Shown here: one piece after another, positions 33,336-42,486 of the stretch
How the letters are laid out: each line of letters opens with the position of its first letter
Position numbering within the stretch: position 1 is the stretch's first letter
Origin: Chryseobacterium oranimense
Lineage (GTDB): Bacteria > Bacteroidota > Bacteroidia > Flavobacteriales > Weeksellaceae
Reading direction: 5' to 3'
Assembly: GCF_900129755.1 (NCBI RefSeq)
Contig: NZ_FQWT01000001.1
Coordinates: 558,001 to 622,000 of the forward strand
Length of the DNA: 64,000 nucleotides
Translations under genes and position numbers: made by a program
The notes under the pieces: model-generated
The model's database searches: none
What the model saw: the letters and a program-made list of their open reading frames with translations, nothing else
What the model was told of the DNA's origin: nothing

Positions 33336-33569
33336 TTCAAAGTGTATAAAAATATAAGCCACTATAAACCATGATACAATCAATATTTCCAGTTTTTCAT
33401 TCAAAAGTGTTTAAGTTTTAAATCATCTTTAAAGACCGACTTGTGATATACAATCATTAAGAAATGATGTTCTTGTCTTAAACTTGTTGTAATCAGGCTT
33501 TTTGATTATATTTAAAAAATTAATCCAAAGATTATTTGAAGATATTTATTTAAAGATAAAGCTGCAATA

Positions 33570-34862
33570 ATGAAAATTATTTTACGTCTTTTATGCTCTG
33601 TTCAAGGTTTATTTCTATTGGGACAACAACGGGAACCTATACATTCCGATAGTATTTCCACTTATTTCGGGGAGATTCAAAATGCAACTCAAAAAGGATT
33701 TAAAGTGTGGAACAAAGATTTATATGGAAGTATTCTCCTGGTTGATCCTAAAACACGACAGATTTACAGTAATGAGCAGAATGCGGATAACAGCTTAAAA
33801 CTTCAAAATAAAATTTACATTGGTCAATTACCGGATAGTATGAATATTGCCAATACTTCTGTTCAATGGAGTGGCAAAAACTGGGCAATGATCATGCTGC
33901 CATTACCCAAAAACCATGATGAAAGGGTCAATCTACTGGCTCACGAACTTTTCCATAAGGCACAACCTTCCCTGGGATTCCCCCAGAGCAACAAGGAAAG
34001 TAATCATTTGGACCAGAAAGATGGGAGAATATACCTGCGGTTAGAACTTGAAGCTCTGAAAAAAGCCATCAATTCCGGTTCAGAGAACGAAAGGAAAATG
34101 CATTTGACCAACGCCTTTATTTTCAGGAAATACAGAAATACCCTTTTTCCAGAATCTGCAACCATTGAAAACCAGCTGGAACTTAATGAGGGTATTGCCG
34201 AATATACCGGGTTCATTATCAGTGGCAGAAATAAAGAGCAGGCTAAAAAACATTTTATCAGCTCTATTGATACCTTTTTTTCAAATCCTACCTATGTAAG
34301 ATCCTTTGCCTACCATACCGTTCCTGCTTATGGGTACTTGTTGAGTTTAAAGAATAATTTATGGAATCAGGAGATTTCAGCAAATACAAATATTGCTGAC
34401 TTTTTTATTAAAAAATTTGATATTAATATCCCTGTCAGTTTAAAAGCTGCTGCTGAAAGAAGCTCCAATCATTATAACGGAATTCAAATTTTCAAAGAAG
34501 AGCAGGCCAGGGAAAATAAGATCAAAAAACAGATTACTGAATATCAATCCAAATTGATTGAACAGCCTCACCTGGAAATCCGTTTTGAGAAAATGAATGT
34601 TTCCTTTGATCCCAGAAACATTTTACCCATTGCAGATAAAGGAACTGTTTATCCTAACATCAGGGTCACTGACAATTGGGGAATCCTTGAAGTGGAGAAT
34701 GGTGCATTAATGAGTCCTGACTGGAGCAGAATGTCCATAAGCATACCCACAAAAATTGAAGAACAAAAAGCTGAGGGAGATGGCTGGGTACTGCTTTTAA
34801 AAGATGCATTTACTATAAAAAAAGACGAAAAAACGAATAATTACAGGATCATCAAAAAATAA
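33570..34862 (+). CDS. secreted metallopeptidase-like protein
   Basis: A 430-residue protein with a signal-like start (MKIILRLLCSVQGLFLLGQQ). It carries a zinc-peptidase motif HELFH (125-129) and, 78 residues later, LNEGIAEYTGF with Glu207 well placed as third ligand, as in gluzincins. Family not recognised beyond this. The C-terminal third (about 340-430) is beta-rich and may be a separate domain. It is divergent from the ligase operon and convergent with the AraC gene at 34900; its role in the esterase cluster is unclear. Confidence 0.7.
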   Translation: MKIILRLLCSVQGLFLLGQQREPIHSDSISTYFGEIQNATQKGFKVWNKDLYGSILLVDPKTRQIYSNEQNADNSLKLQNKIYIGQLPDSMNIANTSVQWSGKNWAMIMLPLPKNHDERVNLLAHELFHKAQPSLGFPQSNKESNHLDQKDGRIYLRLELEALKKAINSGSENERKMHLTNAFIFRKYRNTLFPESATIENQLELNEGIAEYTGFIISGRNKEQAKKHFISSIDTFFSNPTYVRSFAYHTVPAYGYLLSLKNNLWNQEISANTNIADFFIKKFDINIPVSLKAAAERSSNHYNGIQIFKEEQARENKIKKQITEYQSKLIEQPHLEIRFEKMNVSFDPRNILPIADKGTVYPNIRVTDNWGILEVENGALMSPDWSRMSISIPTKIEEQKAEGDGWVLLLKDAFTIKKDEKTNNYRIIKK

Positions 34863-34899
34863 TAAGTCCTTTTGATGAACAGCAAAATTAGCTGAAAGT

Positions 34900-35775
34900 T
34901 TACTGGCGTTCTTCAGACGGAAGTTTCCCGAAATGACGGTGATAAAGCTGGGAAAAATGCCCTCTGTTATTATACCCGATAAAATCACTGATCTCCCCTA
35001 CTGATTTTTCGGTTTCCAGAAGCATCGCACGGGCTGTCTCCATTCTGGTTTTGATAATATATTGATGGATCGGTAGTTGGGTATAATCTTTAAATCCTTT
35101 TTTCAGATCACTGCTGTTGAGTCCGCAATACCGGCTTATCTCTCTGATAGCCAGGCTTTGGAAGGCATTGGTATCTACAAAATCTTTTGCCAGTTTTATT
35201 TTATCTTCAAATGCCTTCTTATGCTCAAAAGTCTTCTCATCGGATAGCAGGTAGTGAATCCAATAGCTTAAGAACTCTAAAATCCGGCTTTCGAGAATGA
35301 TACTGCATGAAGCATCATCAAAAGGAGTATCGAAAATAGTTTTGAGTTTTTCCTGGCTCAAGTAATTGCGCTGTGCATTTTCCAGCTTTTCTTTCAGGAG
35401 TCCTTTGTCTTTTGAAAATATGGTTTTAGGTACAAAAATCCTTACACCATCAATATCAGTAGTATTGTGTTCAAATTTTTTTTCGTCATTAATAAAATTA
35501 CTGCTGATCTTCCCTTCTTTATTGATACGGAAATCCATCATGCCATTGTCTCCTACTTTATGCGGGGAATGAAAAATAGTTTCTTCATGAAAATTCCATT
35601 TTCCCCGGAAAAAATGAAAATTCTTCTTACTGAAAAGAATCAGTTTTCCGCTTCCCAAATCCTCCGGCATTTTCAGAACCGTAGAGTTCAGAAAATCTTG
35701 ATCACAAAATCTGTAATCCTGAATCAGACCTTGTTTAAAACCATCTGATTCCAGGTAAGGAAGAAGTAATTCCAT
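34900..35775 (-). CDS. AraC family transcriptional regulator
   Basis: A 291-residue protein with a C-terminal double HTH: LAIREISRYCGLNSSDLKKGFKDY and VGEISDFIGYNNRGHFSQLYHRHFGKLPSEERQ. The N-terminal 190 residues are a sensor region without a recognised fold, beginning MELLLPYLESDGFKQG. This layout resembles the PchR/YbtA-type siderophore regulators more than sugar-type AraC. One of two AraC genes near the tandem-repeat operators; it is 64 bp downstream of no obvious partner and faces the metallopeptidase-like gene. Confidence 0.88.
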   Translation of the reverse strand: MELLLPYLESDGFKQGLIQDYRFCDQDFLNSTVLKMPEDLGSGKLILFSKKNFHFFRGKWNFHEETIFHSPHKVGDNGMMDFRINKEGKISSNFINDEKKFEHNTTDIDGVRIFVPKTIFSKDKGLLKEKLENAQRNYLSQEKLKTIFDTPFDDASCSIILESRILEFLSYWIHYLLSDEKTFEHKKAFEDKIKLAKDFVDTNAFQSLAIREISRYCGLNSSDLKKGFKDYTQLPIHQYIIKTRMETARAMLLETEKSVGEISDFIGYNNRGHFSQLYHRHFGKLPSEERQ

Positions 35776-35838
35776 AAAACGGTAATTTATTGAGTCTAAG
35801 TTAATAAAATTCTAAAACATGACAAATGTCATATTTTT

Positions 35839-36969
35839 TTACTTGAAAATCTGTTGTGTAAACTGATACAGGGACCTTCTCCACGTAAGCCATTCATGGC
35901 GGGTTTCGGGAGATTTATATAGGGTATAAGGATATTTATTCTGGTTTAAAAAATCCGTTAACAGCTGATTAAATTTAAAAAACAGCATGTCTTCTTTTTC
36001 CCCGATTCCGATAAAGAAGTAAGGCTTTTTCTTTGACTTCAGTAAATTTCCGATGGGAAGTTCTTTAAATGGATCTTTTTCTGTTCCTTCATAAATCACC
36101 GGACTGAATGCTCCGATGGCAGAAAATATTTCGGGATGGGAAACACCAATAAGCATAGCCTGGTAGCTCCCTCTGGAAAGTCCTGCAATAGCTTTTTTAC
36201 CGGAAGTTTTATATTTTTTTTCAATGTAGGGAATCAGTTCGCGGGTAACGATTTGATCAAGGTTTTTAGAAGAGAGAACGGTTCTTGGATAATTGTCCGG
36301 CATTTTTTCCTGTTCAGGATTCAGCGCAACTCCATAATCCATTACCACTATCATTTCCTGAGCCTTTTTTTCTGCAAAAAGATTATCAAGGATATTGAGG
36401 ATATGGCCTTGCTTTTCCCAACCTGTGATATCTTCTCCGGTTCCATGATACAGGTACAGAACAGGTAATTTTTTAGTACCGTAATTTGGGGGCAGATATA
36501 CTTTAAAGTTTCTCTTACCCTGTGTAATTTGTGAATTTAAACTGTCATTAATGATTTTTCCATGCTTTACATTCTTCTCCGAGAAAAAGTCTTCTCCTGA
36601 AGGGACTTCAATCCCGCTGGTTGGTTGGCTATACCCAAAATACAGCTGGGTATTCGGATCATTGGTCCGCTGCCCGTCTACATTGAACCAATAGTAATGA
36701 AACCCTGTTTCCATAGGCGTGGTAGAGATATTCCAAAAGCCGTTTTTATCTTTGGAAGCTGAAGATTTTATACTTTTCATTCCGTCACCTCCGTCCAATG
36801 TTACGGTTTTCGCATCCGGAAAATATACCCGGAATTCTGCCTTTTTTTCAGAATCTATTCTCGGAAATTCTTTTCCCGGTAAAGCCGTTGATGAAGTTTT
36901 GTAATCCTGTGAAAATACGATGGAAGAGAATAATACGAAAACTAATGATATTTTTTTTGAGTACTGCAT
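35839..36969 (-). CDS. secreted CE1 esterase with N-terminal E-set/CBM48-like domain
   Basis: A 376-residue protein with signal peptide (to IVFSQ). Residues about 25-115 form an immunoglobulin-like E-set/CBM48 module (AEFRVYFPDAKTVTLDGGDG ... GFHYYWFNVDGQRTNDP). The esterase part has FSEKNVKHGKI, YLYHGTGEDITGWEKQG, nucleophile Ser in AGLSRGSYQAML and His in TRHEWLTWRR. CBM48-CE1 fusions are a known form of Bacteroidota feruloyl/acetyl esterases. It follows the 37001 esterase by 31 bp and shares its operator. Confidence 0.88.
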   Translation of the reverse strand: MQYSKKISLVFVLFSSIVFSQDYKTSSTALPGKEFPRIDSEKKAEFRVYFPDAKTVTLDGGDGMKSIKSSASKDKNGFWNISTTPMETGFHYYWFNVDGQRTNDPNTQLYFGYSQPTSGIEVPSGEDFFSEKNVKHGKIINDSLNSQITQGKRNFKVYLPPNYGTKKLPVLYLYHGTGEDITGWEKQGHILNILDNLFAEKKAQEMIVVMDYGVALNPEQEKMPDNYPRTVLSSKNLDQIVTRELIPYIEKKYKTSGKKAIAGLSRGSYQAMLIGVSHPEIFSAIGAFSPVIYEGTEKDPFKELPIGNLLKSKKKPYFFIGIGEKEDMLFFKFNQLLTDFLNQNKYPYTLYKSPETRHEWLTWRRSLYQFTQQIFK

Positions 36970-37000
36970 TCTTTTGGTTTTAAAGTATAAAGAATCGGGA

Positions 37001-38008
37001 TTATTTAAGGAACTGCTTCATCAGTCTGATGGTGATATCTATATTTTCCGGAAGCGGCATTCCGTGGGCATATCCAGCAAAAAGATGCAATTCTGTAAAA
37101 ATACCTGCTTTTATCAGACGGTCTGCATAGGCCAGCCCACTGTCCCGTAAAGGATCTGCTCCCGCTACAAAAATTACCGCCGGAGGAAGGTTTGAGATAT
37201 CTTCAATATTTCCTGGCAGTACATATTTCTCTTTCGGGTTTCCGTTTTTCCCGATATAAAAGTCTTTTAAAACCGGAACATCATCACTTTTGAAACCGGG
37301 AATCCTTTTAAATTCAATAATTGAAGGATAATCCATTCCAAAATCTCCCGGAGGCATTTCCAGAACCTGCAAACTGATTGCCGGGCCTTTATGATCTCTT
37401 GTATATTGTGCCAGGCTTCCGGATATCCCAGCGCCTGCACTTTCCCCTCCCACAGCAATAAGTTTTGGATTTCCGCCAAGACTTCCTGCATTTTTGTTGG
37501 CCCATAATAAAGAAGCATAGGCATCATGAAGTGCCGATGGAAAGGGATTTTCAGGAGCGAAACGGTAATCTATATTGATCACGACGGCATTTCCTTTCAG
37601 CGCATAATCTGCACACCTCTGATGATCCCATTTGGGTGTTCCGTATACGAAACCTCCTCCATGGAACCAAAGAAACAGGGGAAGATTCTTTGCATTTTTG
37701 GGCTTGTAAATTGTTACAGGGATTTCGGGATCTTTTGGGTTCAGGCCGGGAATTTTGGACTGAATGACCTCAACGCTGTCTTTATTTTTGAGTTCCGGCC
37801 AGGCCATTTCCGCCTGGGCTTTACGTTCTTTTTTTACTTCTTCAAACGTAATATCGTAAATACGGCCATTGATCAAGGGCCTGAACTGTGACAGTAATCT
37901 TTTTTCTGCTTCCTGAAGGGTAAGCGGATGGTATTGCTGCGCCAGAGACCAGCCCGGAATCAGAAAAGCTAATAGGAACAGTATGTATTTTTTCATATTC
38001 ATAATCAT
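37001..38008 (-). CDS. secreted alpha/beta hydrolase (HSL/acetyl-esterase type)
   Basis: A 335-residue enzyme (or 331 if starting at MKKYILFLL, 37996, where the signal peptide begins; this fits the mapped -7 element better). Motifs: FHGGGFVYG (HGGG oxyanion hole), nucleophile Ser in GGESAGAGIS, Asp in GADPLRDSG, His in GYAHGMP, typical of the hormone-sensitive-lipase group. It is expressed from the operator at 38024-38091 together with the CE1 esterase. Confidence 0.9.
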   Translation of the reverse strand: MIMNMKKYILFLLAFLIPGWSLAQQYHPLTLQEAEKRLLSQFRPLINGRIYDITFEEVKKERKAQAEMAWPELKNKDSVEVIQSKIPGLNPKDPEIPVTIYKPKNAKNLPLFLWFHGGGFVYGTPKWDHQRCADYALKGNAVVINIDYRFAPENPFPSALHDAYASLLWANKNAGSLGGNPKLIAVGGESAGAGISGSLAQYTRDHKGPAISLQVLEMPPGDFGMDYPSIIEFKRIPGFKSDDVPVLKDFYIGKNGNPKEKYVLPGNIEDISNLPPAVIFVAGADPLRDSGLAYADRLIKAGIFTELHLFAGYAHGMPLPENIDITIRLMKQFLK

Positions 38009-38023
38009 GAGATTCTATTCTTT

Positions 38024-38091
38024 CAAAAATAATATTATGCTTACCATCGGATGATACGAAAAAGAAATTTTGTGATACGAAAAGGAAATTT
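38024..38091 (-). promoter_or_regulatory. promoter with tandem 21-bp-spaced direct repeat (AraC-type operator)
   Basis: GATACGAAAAAGAAATTT at 38053 and GATACGAAAAGGAAATTT at 38074, a 21-bp period (two helical turns). The -7 element TATTTTTG (38031-38024) lies 21 bp nearer the esterase gene. Equivalent to the site at 33268-33335. Confidence 0.8.
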
Positions 38092-38126
38092 GTATTGATC
38101 TTTTTGTATTTGCAGTAAGAGTCTTT

Positions 38127-38984
38127 TTAGTTTTTAAACTGTTTACGGAAAGCAGCCGCGGTCATTCCTTTATGTTTTTTGAATTGCCGGCTTAAATGGC
38201 TTTCATCGGAAAACCCCAGATCATCCGCAATTTGCCCTATTGAATATTCGCTGTAGATCAGCCTCTGTTCAACAATATTCATTTTATACTGGGTCAGGTA
38301 GCAGTGCAGACTGTTTCCGGTAAGATTTTTAAAATATTCACCGATATAATTGGCAGACAGGTTGAACTGTTCTGCAAGATGCTTTATTCTTAAATTCCTG
38401 GGGCAATGTATATGCTGATGCAGGTAAACCAGTATTTTATTGATCAAAGGCTCATCCCTGGTTGTATCCGAAATGATCTGCTGGGGATTCACGTTACGGG
38501 AAATAATATTTAAAACCAGAATAACCAGGTGCTGAAGATTTTCATCAAAATAAGAAGGCTTATTGGTGTATTCAATGATCATATTCTCAATCAATGAAGC
38601 GATCATATTGCAGTCTCTCTCTTCTTTAATCAATACCTGTTCAAAGCGGTTGTGATGTGTAAAAATGGCTTCCAGCTGCTTTAGCCATTCTATCACTTTT
38701 TCTTTTTCGTGCCTGGTTTTGTACTGTTCGAGGAAGACTTCGGAAAAACGGATGGAGCAATAACGGGTATTGGTAGTGCTCTCAAATCCTCTGCAGTCCA
38801 GCGGGGTAAATAAAAAAATACTACCTTTACTATAAGGAAACCTGTTTTCATTAACAATCCGGGTGCCTTCCCCTTCCATGATCTGTACAATCTCAAAGAA
38901 CTGATAGATCAGCGGACGTTCGTGCCAGTGCTCCATATCGGATACCAATATATCTAAAGGTTTATGTAAATATTTATTTTTCAT
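38127..38984 (-). CDS. AraC family transcriptional regulator
   Basis: About 285 residues from the preferred start MKNKYLHKPLDIL (38984); a longer frame from 39041 would leave only 20 bp to the divergent gene. The N-terminal cupin sensor (ERPLIYQFFEIVQIMEGEGTRIVNENRFPYSKGSIFLFTPLD) and C-terminal HTH pair (IKHLAEQFNLSANYIGEYFKNLTG; IGQIADDLGFSDESHLSRQFKKHKGMTAAAFRKQF) are complete. Its gene borders the tandem-repeat promoter at 38024, which makes it the best candidate for binding both copies of that operator. Confidence 0.9.
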   Translation of the reverse strand: MKNKYLHKPLDILVSDMEHWHERPLIYQFFEIVQIMEGEGTRIVNENRFPYSKGSIFLFTPLDCRGFESTTNTRYCSIRFSEVFLEQYKTRHEKEKVIEWLKQLEAIFTHHNRFEQVLIKEERDCNMIASLIENMIIEYTNKPSYFDENLQHLVILVLNIISRNVNPQQIISDTTRDEPLINKILVYLHQHIHCPRNLRIKHLAEQFNLSANYIGEYFKNLTGNSLHCYLTQYKMNIVEQRLIYSEYSIGQIADDLGFSDESHLSRQFKKHKGMTAAAFRKQFKN

Positions 38985-39061
38985 TACCCGAAATGTACAA
39001 AAAAAACCGTCCGATATTCCTGTTTTTACCTTCCGGTTCATGTTAATTTTGTTAAAAAAAG

Positions 39062-40162
39062 ATGTTACAGAAAAAATTAACCACTCCGTTTATCAGTGAA
39101 AAACTTTCTCTTTCCAGCAGGGTTGTAATGGCCCCGATGAACCGTCGCAGAGCTGTTAAAGGAATTCCGTCACCTTCCATGATTACCTATTATCAGCAAA
39201 GGTCCGGTGCCGGATTACTGATATCGGATAATATTGCTGTTTCTTCTAACGGCAGTGCCTATATGAATACTCCCGGAATATATAATCAGGAACAAAAACA
39301 GGCATGGGAAAAAGTAGTGGCAGGAGTGCATGCAAAGGGTGGAAAGATATTTGCCCAATTGGTACAGTCAGGCCGTGTCGGGCATCCTGCCATTCAGAAT
39401 AACGAGCCATTGATTGCTCCATCTGCTCTACAGGTGAATGAAACCATCCGTACTCCCGATAACAGTTATAAAAATATGACACTCCCTGTTGCCATAAGCA
39501 CAGAAGAAATCCCTGTTTGGGTAAACGTTTTTAAAGAGGCGGCGATCAGTGCAATAGAAGCCGGATTTGACGGTGTTGAAATTCATGCCGCCCATGGCTT
39601 TCTGATCGATCAGTTCATCAATCCTTTAAGCAATATCAGAACCGATGAATATGGCGGAAGCATCGAAAACAGGACCAGATTTCTTTTTGAAGTGATGAAA
39701 GCTGTAATTGCAGCTATTGGTAAATATAAGGTAGGAATAAGACTGTCTCCTTTCCGCGAAATTTATGATTTAAAGACTTATCCTGAAGAACTGGCTACCC
39801 ACGAGTACATCCTTGACGAATTACAGAAGCTGGATATTCTGTATGTTCATTTTTCTAATGCCATAAATGACGGAGAGCCTTCAATTCCTGCTATTTTTTT
39901 AGAAAATGCCAGACAGCGCTTTAAAAACATCATCATGATTGCTGGCGGCTTTACTGTGGAAACAGCGGAAGAACTATTGCAAACCGACCTTGTGGACCTC
40001 ATTGCTTTTGGCAAGCTGTATATTTCAAATCCTGACCTCGTGGAACGCATAAAAAACGACCTTCCGCTGGCAGATTGGGATGAAGAAACGTTTTATTATG
40101 GGGAAGATAAAGGATATATTGATTATCCGAAAATATCATTTCAGGATTGCTCAAAGTCATAA
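39062..40162 (+). CDS. Old Yellow Enzyme family NADH:flavin oxidoreductase
   Basis: A 366-residue FMN enzyme. MNRRRAVKGIPSPSMITYYQQRSGAGLLISDNIAVS at the start, then IHAAHGFLIDQFINPLSNIRTDEYGGSIENRTRF and AGGFTVETAEELLQTDLVDLIAFGKLYISNPDLVERI are diagnostic of the OYE family. It reduces activated C=C bonds (enones, possibly cinnamic-type acids or electrophilic quinones). It is divergent from the AraC gene. TAATTTTG (39044-39051) is a -7 element only 10 bp before the ATG. Confidence 0.93.
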   Translation: MLQKKLTTPFISEKLSLSSRVVMAPMNRRRAVKGIPSPSMITYYQQRSGAGLLISDNIAVSSNGSAYMNTPGIYNQEQKQAWEKVVAGVHAKGGKIFAQLVQSGRVGHPAIQNNEPLIAPSALQVNETIRTPDNSYKNMTLPVAISTEEIPVWVNVFKEAAISAIEAGFDGVEIHAAHGFLIDQFINPLSNIRTDEYGGSIENRTRFLFEVMKAVIAAIGKYKVGIRLSPFREIYDLKTYPEELATHEYILDELQKLDILYVHFSNAINDGEPSIPAIFLENARQRFKNIIMIAGGFTVETAEELLQTDLVDLIAFGKLYISNPDLVERIKNDLPLADWDEETFYYGEDKGYIDYPKISFQDCSKS

Positions 40163-40173
40163 ATTACAGCATC

Positions 40174-40860
40174 ATGAAAAAAATTGGAATAGTCGGCGGA
40201 ATGACCTGGGTATCCACGGTGGAATATTACCGGCTCATTAATAAAGGGATCAATGAAATTTCAGGAAATTTAAATTCTGCCGAATGTCTTATTTATTCTT
40301 TAAATTTTGAGGAAATCATCAATAAGGACTGGGAGGGAATTTATTCTATTCTCCTGAACGCCTGTAAAATGCTGGAGAAAAGCGGTGCAGAACTTATTAT
40401 TTTAGCGGCCAATACTGCCCATTATTTAGCAGACAGGCTACAGGCTGAAATTTCATTACCCATTATCAATATCATTTCAGCAACTGCTGATGCAATACAT
40501 CAGAAAGGGCTTGAAAAAGTAGGACTGCTTGGTACAAAATTCACTATGGAAACGGGTTTTTACAAAAATAAACTGGCCCAGGAAGGCATTCAATCTGTAA
40601 TACCGGAAAAACAGAGTACGAGAGATTTTATACAGGACACTATCAGTTATGAATTAGAAAAAGAAATTATAAAGACCGAAACAAAAGAAGCTTTTCTCAC
40701 TATCATCAGAGAGCTTACAGACCAGGGAGCTCAAGGAATTGTATTGGGCTGTACGGAAATTCCGCTCCTCATCAAACAATCGGATGTGGAGGTTCCTGTT
40801 TTTGATACTATAGCAATTCATTCGGCAAAAGCCGTAGCTTTTGCGCTTTCTTCAAAATGA
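40174..40860 (+). CDS. aspartate/glutamate racemase family protein (YgeA-like) lacking one catalytic residue
   Basis: About 228 residues from MKKIGIVGGMTWVSTVEYYR, 11 bp behind the OYE stop; the ATG at 40147 lies inside the previous gene. The family GGM-W-S-T-YY motif and the second catalytic Cys193 (GCTEIPLL) are present. The first catalytic position (Cys in most racemases, Thr83 in E. coli YgeA) is Ala79 in LAANTAH. Racemisation by the usual two-base route may therefore be lost or one-sided. Probably cotranscribed with the OYE gene. Confidence 0.86.
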   Translation: MKKIGIVGGMTWVSTVEYYRLINKGINEISGNLNSAECLIYSLNFEEIINKDWEGIYSILLNACKMLEKSGAELIILAANTAHYLADRLQAEISLPIINIISATADAIHQKGLEKVGLLGTKFTMETGFYKNKLAQEGIQSVIPEKQSTRDFIQDTISYELEKEIIKTETKEAFLTIIRELTDQGAQGIVLGCTEIPLLIKQSDVEVPVFDTIAIHSAKAVAFALSSK

Positions 40861-40949
40861 CAAGTATACTTTGAGATTATACAGATCCCCAGGCAGTTAC
40901 CTTGGGGATTTTATTCAGTCTGCTATATTCTGTTTTTTAAAATACAAAC

Positions 40950-41456
40950 CTAGCTGCGCCTCACGATGTAATAAGCCATTTCGACCTCGCTTCTTTTAAG
41001 ATTATCCACCCGTGTAAAGCCCGCTTTTTCCAGTACCTTCTGTGAACCTGTATTATCCAGATCCGTTACAGCTACAATCTCATTTCCCTCAGTATTTAAG
41101 AAGCAATACTTTACCAAAGCACGGCTGACTTTCGTTGCAATCCCTTTCCCCCAATATTTTTTGCTCAAAGTATATCCTATTTCAATCTGTCCGGATACAT
41201 CTGCAAAATTTCTGGCAAGGCACATCCCAATAAAATCACTGTTTTCAGCATTAAATATTCCAAAACGGCCAAACGGCCCATTCCGATAGTCTTCCAAAGC
41301 GATTTCAAACATTTCCATATACTGTTCCAGGGAACGGTACGGAAGATATCTGGTAACATCTGTGTCTTTAAAAAGATCACAAAACAGTTTCTTTTCTTCT
41401 GCAGAAAATTCGCGGATAATAAAATTTTGATCTTGATGAAGAATACGCATATTCAA
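40950..41456 (-). CDS. GNAT N-acetyltransferase (RimJ/RimL type)
   Basis: A 168-residue protein with the GNAT core IEIGYTLSKKYWGKGIATKVSRALVKYCF (acetyl-CoA loop) and VTDLDNTGSQKVLEKAGFTRVD near the C-terminus, typical of RimJ/RimL-like acetyltransferases. Start at 41456 (MNMRIL) or 41450 (MRIL). Substrate unknown; stands alone. Confidence 0.88.
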   Translation of the reverse strand: MNMRILHQDQNFIIREFSAEEKKLFCDLFKDTDVTRYLPYRSLEQYMEMFEIALEDYRNGPFGRFGIFNAENSDFIGMCLARNFADVSGQIEIGYTLSKKYWGKGIATKVSRALVKYCFLNTEGNEIVAVTDLDNTGSQKVLEKAGFTRVDNLKRSEVEMAYYIVRRS

Positions 41457-41834
41457 AGGATATAATTATGAGGAATAAAGGTACGGATTATAATATGTGT
41501 CAGCAATAATGGGAAAGGTAAACTTCAGATTTTAAATCCAGCATTTTTTCACTAGCAAAGATTTGTGAGCTGTACATTAATAGTTTAAAGCAATATCAAA
41601 ACTATGTTAATTTAACTTACAGCTCCCGAAAACATAGCGGATATTTCCCAAAACACCTTTAAATAAATCATTTACAAACTCCTTCACATACAATGGCATA
41701 CATAATATCAGCAGGTCACTCATTACGGATATTAAAAAAAAGTATTACTTTTGCTTTAACTAACAAGATTGTTTTAAGAGCTTTTTATTAGTAACTTTAA
41801 GACACAAATTTATAAAACATTAAAATCCCTCCAC
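41457..41834. other. intergenic region with possible promoter
   Basis: A plus-strand TACTTTTG (41746-41753) matches the -7 consensus and would give a leader of about 75 nt for the next gene. Nothing else is recognised. Confidence 0.45.
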
Positions 41835-42404
41835 ATGAGAAAAATAATTCTACTCATTACATGCATGTTCGGTATTTCAGTTTTCTCACAGATTAAAGTG
41901 TTGAAAAATGAAAGCTTGGTGGAAATTGGCAAAGATAATTCCGTAGGTTTATATAAAAAAGAAGATAAATTTACCATCAACTATCAGGATCTTAATACCA
42001 GTAACCTGAATACCATAAGATCTTTTTCCTTTCAGAATCTGGACAGTGATGTATCCGGTCTGTATAAACTGATCATGGACGGTTTTATATCCACTCCGGA
42101 TGAAAATATCATTCTGGAACTTCCTAATGATATCATTGAACTTCATTATGAAAAAAATTACGGGCAGCCTACGGTACAATTTATCCAGTACATCAACAAA
42201 AACCGTAAGTATGTTGGAAAATCTCAGTTTCTAAACAGAAAACAGGTAGATAAAGTTTTTGGCAAAACGAACGGAAAATCGGCTCTGTATGAAAAACCGG
42301 GCACCATGCGTCAGATCAACGGTACAAGATCCGCTTCAAGCCAGGCATCTACAGCATTACCTGCTTCAAGTACCAACAGCAAAAACAAAAAATCAAAAAA
42401 ATAA
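41835..42404 (+). CDS. secreted protein of unknown function
   Basis: A 189-residue protein with signal peptide (MRKIILLITCMFGISVFSQ). The body (about 20-150) has no recognised motif. The last 35 residues are Ser/Ala/Thr-rich and end in a lysine-rich tail (NSKNKKSKK). Probably periplasmic or surface-exposed. 82 bp ahead of the ABC ATPase gene. Confidence 0.7.
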   Translation: MRKIILLITCMFGISVFSQIKVLKNESLVEIGKDNSVGLYKKEDKFTINYQDLNTSNLNTIRSFSFQNLDSDVSGLYKLIMDGFISTPDENIILELPNDIIELHYEKNYGQPTVQFIQYINKNRKYVGKSQFLNRKQVDKVFGKTNGKSALYEKPGTMRQINGTRSASSQASTALPASSTNSKNKKSKK

Positions 42405-42486
42405 TCGCATTATTTTTCAATATTACCCAACTCATTCACCCGAATGAGTTTTTTATTTTTACTTTTGCAGAAAGACATTACTTATT

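Noticed and set aside
38985..39041. Upstream start of the AraC gene at 39041
   Set aside because: The extra 19 residues are not AraC-like and would leave only 20 bp for two divergent promoters; ATG 38984 begins the family sequence.
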